DNA of 64,000 nucleotides from Heracleum sosnowskyi (Eukaryota; Streptophyta; Magnoliopsida; Apiales; Apiaceae). The stretch is taken from the NCBI GenBank assembly GCA_030848705.1, contig CM061236.1, positions 136,639,970 to 136,703,969 on the forward strand, given 5' to 3'. Of this stretch, positions 48,781-57,838 are shown piece after piece; the stretch's first letter is position 1; each line of letters starts with the position of its first letter. The notes under the pieces are model-generated. The model was not told the origin of the DNA, ran no database searches, and saw only the letters and a list, made by a program, of their open reading frames with translations. The position numbers and the translations under genes are program-made.

Positions 48781-49045
48781 CTGTCAAACGTGGGATGAAT
48801 ATCCAATTTCAACGGTCCACTATTCGTGACAGTAACCTGTGTGCTAGAAACAATCTGTCAGTAATAAGCGGTGGTGACAGTAGGTTTTGCGCGACATCAA
48901 CTATGGCGCAAAAACATGCTGTCACCGTTAAGCATCTGAATGACAGTATCCTGTAAAAGTCTTGACAGAAAGTCTTTCCCTGCTGTCAAGAAGTTTGCTG
49001 TCAAGAGACACATGACAGTATCCTTCTTAATGACAGCAAGTTAGT
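48781..49045. repeat. Cluster of TGACAGTA/CTGTCA motifs in element B
   Basis: About eleven copies of TGACAG or its complement CTGTCA fall in 265 bp of spacer between the small gene and the extra ORF. Such dense repeated palindrome-like motifs near the 3' part are described for Sireviruses. Confidence 0.7.
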
Positions 49046-49248
49046 TTGGGAATTATTTCTGTCATGAACTTACCAGAATGCTTTATTCATAAACTTAACC
49101 TAAAATTAACAGAATGTGGATTTAGCAATTTAATCTTTTGAACACAGATACTATGCAATTAACACAGACGAAAGAAAACTCAATAAACAAAAACAACAAG
49201 AAATTTTATTTTCATTAATAAAATCATTTAAATATAGCATTGAGTACA

Positions 49249-49509
49249 TCAGTTTATGATTTTATCAGCTAATTCTAAAAGTTCTTTCCTAATCTCCTCT
49301 TCAGAGCGACCTTCTGCCTTGAGAAGTGCCTGAAGTTCTTCCTCTTGAATCTTCCATTTTTCCTCTTCCTGTGCTTGAAGGGCTTGAGACTGTTCATCTT
49401 CCTCATGAAGCAGGTCTTCAAGTTCATCAAACAGGACTTCCACTTCATCTCTAAGGTGAGATTCACACGAGACTTTTGGCCTGTACTCTATTCCTACTTT
49501 GTTTTCCAT
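49249..49509 (-). CDS. Small acidic coiled-coil protein gene of element B
   Basis: 86 codons from ATG (MENKVGIEYRPKVSC) to TAA, intact although much of B is broken. From residue ~20 on it is rich in Glu/Gln/Lys/Leu with heptad-like spacing (LFDELEDLLHEEDEQ, EEELQALLKAEGRS), so a coiled coil is likely. It lies between pol and the extra ORF on the same strand as both. TATAAATT is 44 nt upstream of the ATG. I recognise no family; it could be a captured host fragment or an element accessory gene. No counterpart was seen in A or C. Confidence 0.55.
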   Translation of the reverse strand: MENKVGIEYRPKVSCESHLRDEVEVLFDELEDLLHEEDEQSQALQAQEEEKWKIQEEELQALLKAEGRSEEEIRKELLELADKIIN

Positions 49510-49552
49510 AATTTACTTTAAAACTGAGAGCAGACTGGTGAAACCTAAGGTT

Positions 49553-49560
49553 AATTTATA
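49553..49560 (-). promoter_or_regulatory. TATA box of the small gene in element B
   Basis: TATAAATT on the minus strand in the context CCTATAAATTAACC, with a pyrimidine-rich start-like region CAGTCTGCTCTCAG about 30 nt downstream, before the ATG at 49509. Confidence 0.5.
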
Positions 49561-49914
49561 GGCAAAACCGTCTAAGGATTAAAGTCTAATGGTCAACAGT
49601 TAGAGTACCCATACAACTACCACAAAAATTAATTAATGGTCGTGTCCTCCTTTAATCCTACAGATTAATGCAAAGAGTATGAAAGTCCAATGGAACAAAT
49701 ATTTATCTCTCAAACTAAGCAAATAACCACATTAATGTCATACAGAGTCTAAAAGTATGAGACTGGCACGGAATACAGACATGAATAGTCAAATCTATAC
49801 ATGCTATCACATAACAGACATAGACCAAGTAGACAGTAACTTCTCTTGACAGCAGGTTTGAAGGTGTTGTCATGAGCTTCAAAAACAAATTGGAAATTCA
49901 GAAAACTTAGTAAA

Positions 49915-51210
49915 TCAACATACCAGATTCAACATTCCCAATTCACTTACCAACCTGTTGAAGGTTGCTTCATCCAATGGCTTAGTGAAGATGTCAGCTA
50001 GTTGCTTGTCAGTTGGGACATAGATCAGCTTCATAGTTCCTTGTTCAACATGCTCTCTGATAAAGTGATGTCTTATATCAATGTGCTTTGTCCTAGAGTG
50101 TTGAACTGGATTGTCTGAAATGGCTATGGCACTAGTGTTGTCACAGTAAATAGGAATGTCTCTTAACACTAGACCATAATCCAGAAGTTGATTCTTCATC
50201 CATAGAATTTGTGCACAGCAACTGCCTGCAACAATATATTCAGCTTCTGCAGTTGAGGTAGAAACTGAATGTTGCTTCTTGCTAAACCATGAGACCAATC
50301 TTCCATCAAGAAATTGACAGCTACCAGTAGTACTCTTTCTGTCAATCTTGCATCCAGCATCATCTGAGTCTGAGTAACCAATTAGATCAAATCCAGTGTT
50401 CTTAGGATACCAAAGGCCTAGGTTAGGAGTGCCTTTTAGGTATCTAAAGATTCTCTTGATGGCTACTAGGTGTGACTCCTTTGGATCACTTTGAAACCTT
50501 GCACAGAGACATGTAGCAAACATGATGTCAGGTCTGCTAGCAGTTAGGTATAGGAGAGATCCTACCATGCCTCTATAGGTGCTTGAGGCAACTTTCTTTC
50601 CTTTAGGGTCAAGATCCAGACTAGTTGATGTGGACATTGGTGTCTTTGCAGGTGATGAATCTTACAAGTTGAACTTTCTGAGAAGTTCCTTGATGTATTT
50701 AGCTTGACAAATGAAGATTCCATCAGGTTGTTGAAGAATTTGCAATCCCAGAAAGAATGAAAATTCTCCCATCATACTCATCGCATATTTGTTACTCATG
50801 AGAGAGGAAAACTTCTCACACAGCTTCTCATTTGTAGAACCAAAAATGATGTCATCCACATAGATTTGTACCAGAATAATGTCCTTGCCATGATGTTTGT
50901 AGAAAAGTGTCTTGTCCACAACTCCTCTAGTAAACTGATTTTCCAACAGAAAAGTGGAAAGAGTGTCATACCAAGCCCTGGGTGCTTGCTTTAGTCCATA
51001 CAAAGCCTTGAAGAGTTTGTACACAAAATCATAAATTTCATCATCCTCAAACCCTGGTGGCTGTTCAACATACACTTCTTCTTCCAATTCTCCATTTAGG
51101 AAGGCACTTTTGACATCCATCTGAAATACTTTGAAGTTGCAGTGTGCAGCATAAGCTAGAAAGATTCTTATAGCTTCAAGTCTTGCAACAGGTGCAAATG
51201 TCTCATCATA
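49915..51210 (-). pseudogene. Element B pol, RT and RNase H part
   Basis: RT: ETFAPVARLEAIRIF, VFQMDVKSAFLNGELEEEV, YVDDIIFGSTNEK. RNase H: GYSDSDDAGCKIDRKSTTGS, TSTAEAEYIVAGS, CDNTSAIA, TKHIDIRHHF, ending LGMLNLVC. One in-frame TAA at 50662 replaces a Glu codon present in A (KFNLEDSS). The frame is otherwise open. It is cut at the YDETFAPVA motif by the LTR of element C. Confidence 0.9.
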
Positions 51211-51756
51211 TGTTAGGCCGAATACACAATATATATAATCAAGTATGTATGAGAATAACAATTAAGAACACAGGTTTGTAAATCAACAAACTGAATTATA
51301 TTAAATAATTCTCTCTTAGTGATGTTAATAAATCACAAAGAGCTTCTAGGTTACAAGAAATAAAATATTCAATGATCGCATCCCTTCTAGGGATAACCTA
51401 TCTGTGTTTATATAGTACACAGTGACACAATCCTTATCTAATTGATATTCCTAAAAATTAGCTATACAATTGATATCAATTAAGGATTGCTTCAGTCTTC
51501 TATTCCGTTTCCTTAGCTGTATCAATATATTCTGCTTCTTTCCATCTTCAGAATATATTGCTTCTAGAATCTTCAATTCAGCACCGACAGCTAATTCAAC
51601 TATTACCCTGTCAGACTTTAAATAAACTATGACCGGCTTCCTTTAAACTCTTCACCCTGTCAGAGTTTAATTAAACTCTGACCGGCTTCTGATAAACTCT
51701 GATCAGTACCTGTTGCTTAGACACTAATAAACAAACGTCAGCAATTATATCTAACA
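51211..51756 (-). repeat. 3' LTR of element C
   Basis: TGTTAG...CTAACA ends. TATATAAA on the minus strand at 51407-51414 is the likely promoter box. A perfect 20-bp palindrome CAGAGTTTAATTAAACTCTG lies at 51661-51680. The polypurine tract AAGTTGGGGGAGAT (minus strand) lies next to it at 51757-51770. Confidence 0.95.
51661..51680. repeat. Perfect 20-bp palindrome in the LTR of element C
   Basis: CAGAGTTTAATTAAACTCTG equals its own reverse complement. Its half-site CAGAGTTTA is the motif dispersed through element C. Confidence 0.95.
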
Positions 51757-51918
51757 ATCTCCCCCAACTTGTTCATAATAAAATGTACAAGTTAAACATA
51801 TAATTGATGATGTCAAAAACATTTAACAAATGCAGTGTTTAACATATAACAGAGTTTAATTTAAAACAGAGTTTAAATTTGACTTAGAACAGAAATCATA
51901 AAAACTTACAGTCAGACT

Positions 51919-54900
51919 TTACTTAATCTCTTGAATATCAGGCACTGTCCTGATATAATCTAACAGTAGTTTCTTTTCAGCTCTATTCAATTCAGCAATC
52001 ATAATCTTCTTCAGCTCCTTCATTTCTGGTTCATCTTCACCAATTTGATAAATGGCAGCCCTCAAAGAATATATGCTGTTTTTGTTCATTTCATTGCCAA
52101 GTCTGATATAAAAAGGTTTATCAGACTCTAGATTGAACTCAAGAACCTTTTTATTTAGTGCAGTTCTGAACCTAGCACTATTCCTTTTCATTTCTACCAA
52201 CTTTCCATGTGCATCTCTGTATTTAGGAATGTATGCACTTGATACTCCAGCTCCACTCAAAACTTTGGATTTCATCATCCTTTCCTTCAAAACTCGAGCA
52301 GCATCATAAGTACTTCTATTCTTTACTTCAAGTAGATATAGAACATACTCTAGCTCTTCCCAAAGTTTTAACTGGATATCAAATTCACCAAATCTATACA
52401 CTCTGCCATCAGCCATAAAATATAACAAGAATTCCTTTTTGATTCCTTTGTGAAAAATCATCTGTACAGATTCTAGTTTGTCAAGGCCTTCTTGAGTAAT
52501 TCCAACTCCAAATTCTGCCAATGAAAACTTGTCTTGAGATCTGTTATTAGTTCTTCTCTCTCTGTGTGAACCCAGTCCAGATTTGTCAAAGGCTTCTTTT
52601 CCCAATACTGTTCTGGTTTCTGAGAAATTCACAGCTTCAAGCTTTAAGTCTTCAAGAATTTTTGGTTTGCTGAATCCTGGAAGTAGTGTAGATTTCTGTA
52701 CAACTTGAGCAACGTCAGAGGTTGTCATATCTTCAATAGAAACATCAACTTGAGCAGCGTCAGAGGTTGATTTAGCTAATCTTGTTTCAACTTGAGCAAT
52801 GTCAGAGGTTGAATTATCTTTCTTTTTCAGGTTAGGCTCTTCAATCATTATGCCTTTACCCTTATCAGTGTTTCCAATCACAGGTCTCCTTGTATATTGT
52901 ATACTCTGTTGTGTATTCTCTTTGATAGAAATACCAACTTCTTTCTTTTTAGGAGCCTTGATTTCCTTTTTCTTGTAGATTCCAGCTTCAAGATTTTTCT
53001 TGTGTTCCTCAGCAAGCATCTGCTCTTCAGCCTGGATATCTTCAATAGTTACATTCTTTCCATGCTCTTTTATGAATATCTTAGCAGCAATCTCTTCATC
53101 AGTAGATGGATTAGTTGAAACAACTAAACGCTTGAGATTTGAAGTAGATTGGCCACCAGAAGTAGATTGGCCACCAGAGTTTATCTTTTCAGAGTTTACT
53201 CTTGTCCTGCTTTGCCTTGGAGCAAAAATCTTTCTTTTATTTCCTTTGCTTCCCCCATCAGTAGAATCATCCTTCCGTCTCAGAGCTCGAGTGTCTTTGC
53301 ATTTGTCTTTAGGTACACTCTCCCCCTTTTTGACATCATCAGAAAGTAGTACTGATGTCAGCAATTCAATGGCAGTAGAAATGGAAGACAGTTGAGTAGA
53401 CATTGCAGTCTGATTTTCCTCAACTTTCCCAAGCCTCTTCTTGATTTCCTCAGAATCCTTGGCTTGCTGCTTGAGCATAGTATAATAAAAAGTTCTGTCA
53501 GACTTGAAAGTAAGATCCTTCATACTGGCTTCATTCCTTAGATTGGTAAGCATTTGTTGATTCTCATCAAATCTATTATTAAGAGATTTGACTTGAACAA
53601 CAGTTGCCTGTAAGCTTGTAAGTACATCAGTATTTGAGATCTTCTTGACAGAATCAGATAGAAAATCTGTAGCCCTTTGTGCTGGGAAGACACAATCTGC
53701 ATCAGCCCAATTTTTGTAGTACATATTCTGGAAATGCTCATTGGTCTGTCTGTGGACTTCCCTTGCGTCAGCACTATTGACATCATCAGCCAATGAAACT
53801 TGAATACTAGGGTGTGAATGAGAACCCTCAGCATCATTTCCAGTTTCTTCATTATTGGCTGCTTCACTTGCATTAAGAATATTGTCAGCAGTAAACTGTG
53901 CAGCTTCATCAATGTTCTCCTCTGCTACAGCTTCAGGAATATCAGAGGTGGCCTGAGCAAAAACCTCTGCTTCTCTTTGAACAATCTCAACAACAGATTG
54001 TTGCAAAGCTTCAAGAATAATGTTCTCAGAGTTTAGCTCATCAGTAGCCTCTTGTTCCTTATCCATCACAGCTTCATCAATTTTCTCTGTGACTTTAATC
54101 AGCTGAGTAACCTCCTCACCTTTGTCAAGATCACAAGAAATAATTTCAGTGTGAGTGGCCAGAGATTCTTCTACCTGATCAGTGACTTGATCAGCTTCCA
54201 CACCCTCTGTATAAAGATCAGAATAGATAGAGGTGTGTGCTTCAAGATCAAAAACTCTGCTATCAGAATGAGTAGCAGCTTCCTCAACTACATCATTAGC
54301 CTTTGATGTAGGAGTTACCAAATCCAAATCCATCATAGTATCAGTATGGATCCTGTCTAGATTGACAGCTTCAGCATTTGCAGCATCCTCCTGAACAAAC
54401 ACTTCAGGAGCTTCAGTGTTTACAAACACTCTGTTCTCATCAGCATTTATAATATCCTCCTCAACAACAATTTCAGGAGTATCTTGAGGAACAGCTTCAT
54501 CCACAATCTCCTCATTCTCTGATGCAGGAGCTTCAGTGTCCTTAGAGACTCTGTCCATGGTTACATTTATAGCACCAAAAAGATGTGCAGCCACTAGTCT
54601 TCTTTTTCTCTGATGAAGAGTTTCTTCATCAGTTTCAGTCTCTGAGGCTTCAACAACAGACTTTGCCCTATTGGCTCTTCTTTTCTTTAGCCTTGTCTTC
54701 TGAGGCATCTCTTCAGGTCTTGATGCCCCAGCTTCAGAAGATGGTTTCCTTGCAGGTTTAGTACCAATGTGCTTGGTCCTACCTCCCCTTGCAGGTTTAA
54801 CAGAAGTTGATAGAGGTTCTGGTTGAGATTCAGCTTGTGGTTGTGGATTTACTTGAGCATCCACAAACTGTTGCACAGAAGTAGGTAGCAAAAGATCTCC

Positions 54901-55647
54901 AACAATGCCTTTCTTAATGTCTTTATTTACTAGATCAGTAAATACTCTCTTATGTAATTTAAAACAAGAAACATCTGCTTCAAATACATTTTCTCCTTCA
55001 ACACAATAAGAAACCAAAAGCTGACAGAATCGAGAAAAATAAACAACTCCTCTATTCTCGGTCATCTTCTCCCCTAAGTTAGTCAACACAAGTCGTGCAA
55101 AATCAAAATGATTATCATATAATAAAGAATACCCGATTTGCAGACTGTCTGTGGGAATAGCATCCCAATTTGTGCATTTCTTGCCAAATGTCCTGGTGAT
55201 GCAATCGAAGAAGAAACTCCATTCCTTGCGCAGAAACGGCCTTTTGAGTTGCCCAATCTTTGTCAACGGCCCAGAGTAGCCAATCTCTCGCATCATTTGG
55301 ATTAAATCCTCATCACCCATTCCAATAGTGTAAGAAGAATACTCAGGAAACCCCATTGCAGCGCGAATAGTACCAGCAGTAATAACATACTCTGTTTCGT
55401 CAAACTCAAAGATTATGGATGGGCTCCCAGTGTCACCACCATCATCATAAACCCCTGTCTCCCAGAACGCCTTGATTTGTAAACCAGAAAGTGTGGCTGG
55501 TTCAACTAAAGCACGCCCAATCGCTGACTGAGCAAGAAACTTCTGAATCATATGAAATGCTTCTGGTGCGTTTGCAGTGTTTAGTGGTGCGGTATAGTTG
55601 TTTGGGACGAACTCTAACCCAGACGAAACGAAAGCTGTGGTTGCCAT
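51919..55647 (-). CDS. Extra (envelope-position) ORF of element C, 1242 codons, intact
   Basis: Uninterrupted from MATTAFVSSGLEF to DIQEIK. The N-terminal ~260 residues match the region shared with A and B (LSGLQIKAFWETG, MREIGYSGPL, FLRKEWSFFFDCI, CTNWDAIP, YFSRFCQLLV). Basic stretches follow around residues 285-345 (LKKRRANRAKS could be a nuclear signal), then a long acidic Glu/Asp/Ala-rich middle, a coiled-coil-like region near residues 680-770 and a conserved C-terminal block (FLLYFMADGRVYRFGEFDI). There is no N-terminal signal peptide and no hydrophobic membrane span, so the position recalls env-like ORFs but the features do not. A TATA-like box lies 118 nt upstream. Function unknown. 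Confidence 0.85.
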   Translation of the reverse strand: MATTAFVSSGLEFVPNNYTAPLNTANAPEAFHMIQKFLAQSAIGRALVEPATLSGLQIKAFWETGVYDDGGDTGSPSIIFEFDETEYVITAGTIRAAMGFPEYSSYTIGMGDEDLIQMMREIGYSGPLTKIGQLKRPFLRKEWSFFFDCITRTFGKKCTNWDAIPTDSLQIGYSLLYDNHFDFARLVLTNLGEKMTENRGVVYFSRFCQLLVSYCVEGENVFEADVSCFKLHKRVFTDLVNKDIKKGIVGDLLLPTSVQQFVDAQVNPQPQAESQPEPLSTSVKPARGGRTKHIGTKPARKPSSEAGASRPEEMPQKTRLKKRRANRAKSVVEASETETDEETLHQRKRRLVAAHLFGAINVTMDRVSKDTEAPASENEEIVDEAVPQDTPEIVVEEDIINADENRVFVNTEAPEVFVQEDAANAEAVNLDRIHTDTMMDLDLVTPTSKANDVVEEAATHSDSRVFDLEAHTSIYSDLYTEGVEADQVTDQVEESLATHTEIISCDLDKGEEVTQLIKVTEKIDEAVMDKEQEATDELNSENIILEALQQSVVEIVQREAEVFAQATSDIPEAVAEENIDEAAQFTADNILNASEAANNEETGNDAEGSHSHPSIQVSLADDVNSADAREVHRQTNEHFQNMYYKNWADADCVFPAQRATDFLSDSVKKISNTDVLTSLQATVVQVKSLNNRFDENQQMLTNLRNEASMKDLTFKSDRTFYYTMLKQQAKDSEEIKKRLGKVEENQTAMSTQLSSISTAIELLTSVLLSDDVKKGESVPKDKCKDTRALRRKDDSTDGGSKGNKRKIFAPRQSRTRVNSEKINSGGQSTSGGQSTSNLKRLVVSTNPSTDEEIAAKIFIKEHGKNVTIEDIQAEEQMLAEEHKKNLEAGIYKKKEIKAPKKKEVGISIKENTQQSIQYTRRPVIGNTDKGKGIMIEEPNLKKKDNSTSDIAQVETRLAKSTSDAAQVDVSIEDMTTSDVAQVVQKSTLLPGFSKPKILEDLKLEAVNFSETRTVLGKEAFDKSGLGSHRERRTNNRSQDKFSLAEFGVGITQEGLDKLESVQMIFHKGIKKEFLLYFMADGRVYRFGEFDIQLKLWEELEYVLYLLEVKNRSTYDAARVLKERMMKSKVLSGAGVSSAYIPKYRDAHGKLVEMKRNSARFRTALNKKVLEFNLESDKPFYIRLGNEMNKNSIYSLRAAIYQIGEDEPEMKELKKIMIAELNRAEKKLLLDYIRTVPDIQEIK

Positions 55648-55764
55648 TAGAAGATTTTGAAGAAATAACAGAGTTTATGTGTAGAAAGGTGTTTGTGAAT
55701 ATGTGTGTGTGATAATAGATGTAAATGAGTAAGATGTGAAAAGTTTAACTGAAGATGTGTGTAT

Positions 55765-55776
55765 TGTATTTAAAAG
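55765..55776 (-). promoter_or_regulatory. TATA-like box of the extra ORF, element C
   Basis: CTTTTAAATACA on the minus strand, 118 nt upstream of the ATG at 55647, followed by an A/C-rich leader. Confidence 0.45.
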
Positions 55777-56118
55777 AAAATTAAAGATGAAAAACTGAAG
55801 AGTTTTTAATCATTAATACACAACTGTCTTACTCCTATAATCATGTGAGTGGGACACGTGGCAAACGTATAGACGCTGACAGCTGTATTGAACAACTTCC
55901 AATACATACGTGCAAACGAGAAGACACCTTGCATCACATATCCGCTTATTAAAAAAAATCAATAATAATAAGATTATCGATTTGAATATCTCAGAAACAT
56001 AATAATAAAGTACGAAGGAGCTCAACAGTCAGAAGAATAATGACTGTCTTGGAACTCCGCACTTTCATGTTCCCAAGCTTCGAACCACACAAAACCCTTC
56101 AGTTGCCCTGTTGGATGC

Positions 56119-56126
56119 TATAAAAG
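56119..56126 (+). promoter_or_regulatory. TATA box of the antisense small gene, element C
   Basis: GCTATAAAAGCTGG on the plus strand. A start site near 56150 would leave a leader of about 35 nt before the ATG at 56184. Confidence 0.6.
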
Positions 56127-56183
56127 CTGGAGCATTGTAACAACAGGCAATACACATATAAAAAAAAAATTACCATACATCAA

Positions 56184-56582
56184 ATGGCAGGAACCTTTGA
56201 ATTCATGGATGTAGAATCATTCTTGGATTTGAACTGGCGTCAACAAGCAAACTATATCATCGATGAGTTTCTTGTGTTGTCATTTCTGAATGATGAAGGG
56301 CTCATCGCTGATGATGAAATAGCGGAAGGACCTATCTCCAACCCCTATGTGCACATCATCCGTCCTGGACCATATGATGTGCCCATCCTTGCAGATGATG
56401 AGGCTGTGGAGATCTGTATGATGCTCTTCTATCAGAGCTACTTGAAGGGTTCGAAAAAGAATTTCTTCTTGGAATCCTGCAAGCTGCAAACCAGAAAGAG
56501 AAGTCGAGAGGATGATGATGATGATTCAACATCAGGGGGTTGTCAAGCCTTGGAAATCCCAGATGTTATAGTAGCCTGTTAA
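56184..56582 (+). CDS. Small antisense gene of element C, acidic protein with basic cluster
   Basis: 132 codons, MAGTFEFMDVESFLDL to EIPDVIVAC, then TAA. It is the only open gene on the plus strand inside this minus-strand element. The N-terminal part is hydrophobic-acidic (NYIIDEFLVLSFLNDEG), the middle reads NPYVHIIRPGPYDVPILADDE, and the C-terminal part has RKRSREDDDDDSTSG, a basic cluster (possible nuclear signal) followed by an Asp run. It has its own TATA box at 56119. I recognise no family. Antisense additional ORFs are known in some plant LTR elements, but not from memory with this sequence. It could also be a captured host gene. Confidence 0.6.
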   Translation: MAGTFEFMDVESFLDLNWRQQANYIIDEFLVLSFLNDEGLIADDEIAEGPISNPYVHIIRPGPYDVPILADDEAVEICMMLFYQSYLKGSKKNFFLESCKLQTRKRSREDDDDDSTSGGCQALEIPDVIVAC

Positions 56583-57838
56583 TCGAACAGTAGCTAGACA
56601 AGAGTATAAAGTTGTCTGAATGTAAACAAAGTTTGAATCATTTAATGAGAAAAATCCATTGTTTTGTTTTACATATCAGTATCTCATAGTAATTGTAAAG
56701 TGAAAGAAATGATATCACTTTAAACAATAAACTAATATACTCATCAGCGCTACTAATCACCATCAGAACTTATCAAACACACTCTTTCTGTTCTCTGTTG
56801 AATGTAAAATATATTCGTTACCAATCATACTGTTTCGAAAAACAAATGTCTAATCTCAAAATTATAGAATGTCTGAAACAAAGAAATTATTTTAACCATT
56901 AGAGATTAAAACAAAGTTACCTCGGCATATGTCACACAATACATCAGTGTTTACCATTTGTCCTTCTTTGTCAATAAACTCTTTTCTCAAACTGTACAGG
57001 TGTGAAAATATGTGTGAGCAATAGCAGAGTTTACCGTAATCAATATTTAGATCATCTCAAAGTGCATAAAATCCACAAACTAAAGTAGTAAAAACTGATT
57101 GCCTAAACTCTCATGTATAACATAAAATCTGATTTTATATCTAAACTCTGTATACTGATATCCTTTCATTTGGATATGTCTTTTATTTTTCACCCCCTTT
57201 ATATATATATATATATATATATTTTTTAATTTTATTTTTCCAGTAATCAGTGGTTGGCACTAGTCACCAAAAATCAAAGATTTTAGCCCTTATTTCATAC
57301 AATAAGTTCCTGGATCTTCCTAGGCACAACATGATCTCAAAGGAATTTGTGCTCTGTTTGGCATCTTTTGATTTGAGGGTGAATTATTTTCAATTAAGAA
57401 TCAGAGTTTAGACTTTTCATCAGTAGATATAATTAACTTATGAGAGAAAATGCAAACAGCTAATACAGACTCAGTGTATAGGATCAATAAACTAAGAGAT
57501 GGTATAAATACAGAGACAGTATCATGCTGTGTTAACTTACTGCACATGTTTGAGATCAGAATCTATACAACTCTTAAGGATTCATAATTACTTACTGAGA
57601 ATTATGCTTCATACAAATTTCTTCATTGGTCCATATGTTTCAGACAAAATTACAATTAGAGAATAGCATTAAACTGTAACTACCAGAGTATGACCAACAG
57701 AGTTTAACATCAGAGTTTACTTTCAGAGTATGACTGACACTTCACAGAGTTTATTATCAGAGTTTAACATGCTGGTTCACATAACAGTTAACACATGTAA
57801 GAGATCATGAACATAAAACGTGAGTCTAACCCGTATCT
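56583..57838. other. Spacer between antisense gene and pol, element C
   Basis: Non-coding. It would hold the 3' UTR of the antisense gene, a TA run at 57199-57221, and a dense cluster of CAGAGTTT/CAGAGTAT motifs at 57683-57770. Confidence 0.6.
57683..57770. repeat. Cluster of CAGAGTTTA motifs in element C
   Basis: Six copies of CAGAGTTT or CAGAGTAT fall within about 90 bp just downstream of pol. The same word occurs in the LTR palindrome and in coding parts. Confidence 0.85.

Larger units (their letters stand above)
42503..51210 (-). mobile_element. Ty1/copia element B (same family as A), 3' part
   Basis: It inserted into the RT of element A. 3' LTR 42503-43557, extra ORF 43650-48582, small gene 49249-49509, pol 3' part 49915-51210. 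The LTR of element C interrupts its RT at 51211, and its 5' half is beyond the right edge. The sequence CTTTG (42498-42502) abutting the LTR is the predicted target duplication. It is less broken than A. Confidence 0.9.
55648..56183. promoter_or_regulatory. Divergent promoter region of element C
   Basis: 536 bp between the divergent extra ORF (left) and small antisense gene (right). CTTTTAAATACA (minus, 55765-55776) faces left and TATAAAAG (plus, 56119-56126) faces right. ACACGTGGC at 55854-55862 is an ABRE/G-box core bound by bZIP factors. It looks like a bidirectional promoter, which is inference from sequence only. Confidence 0.55.

Noticed and set aside
48759..48956. 65-codon plus-strand frame in the spacer of B as a counterpart of C's antisense gene
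   Set aside because: It shares no sequence with the 132-codon protein of C, lacks a TATA box and overlaps the TGACAG motif cluster.
51919..55647. Calling the extra ORF a retroviral-type envelope protein
   Set aside because: No signal peptide, no membrane span and no cleavage site are visible; only its position recalls env-like ORFs.
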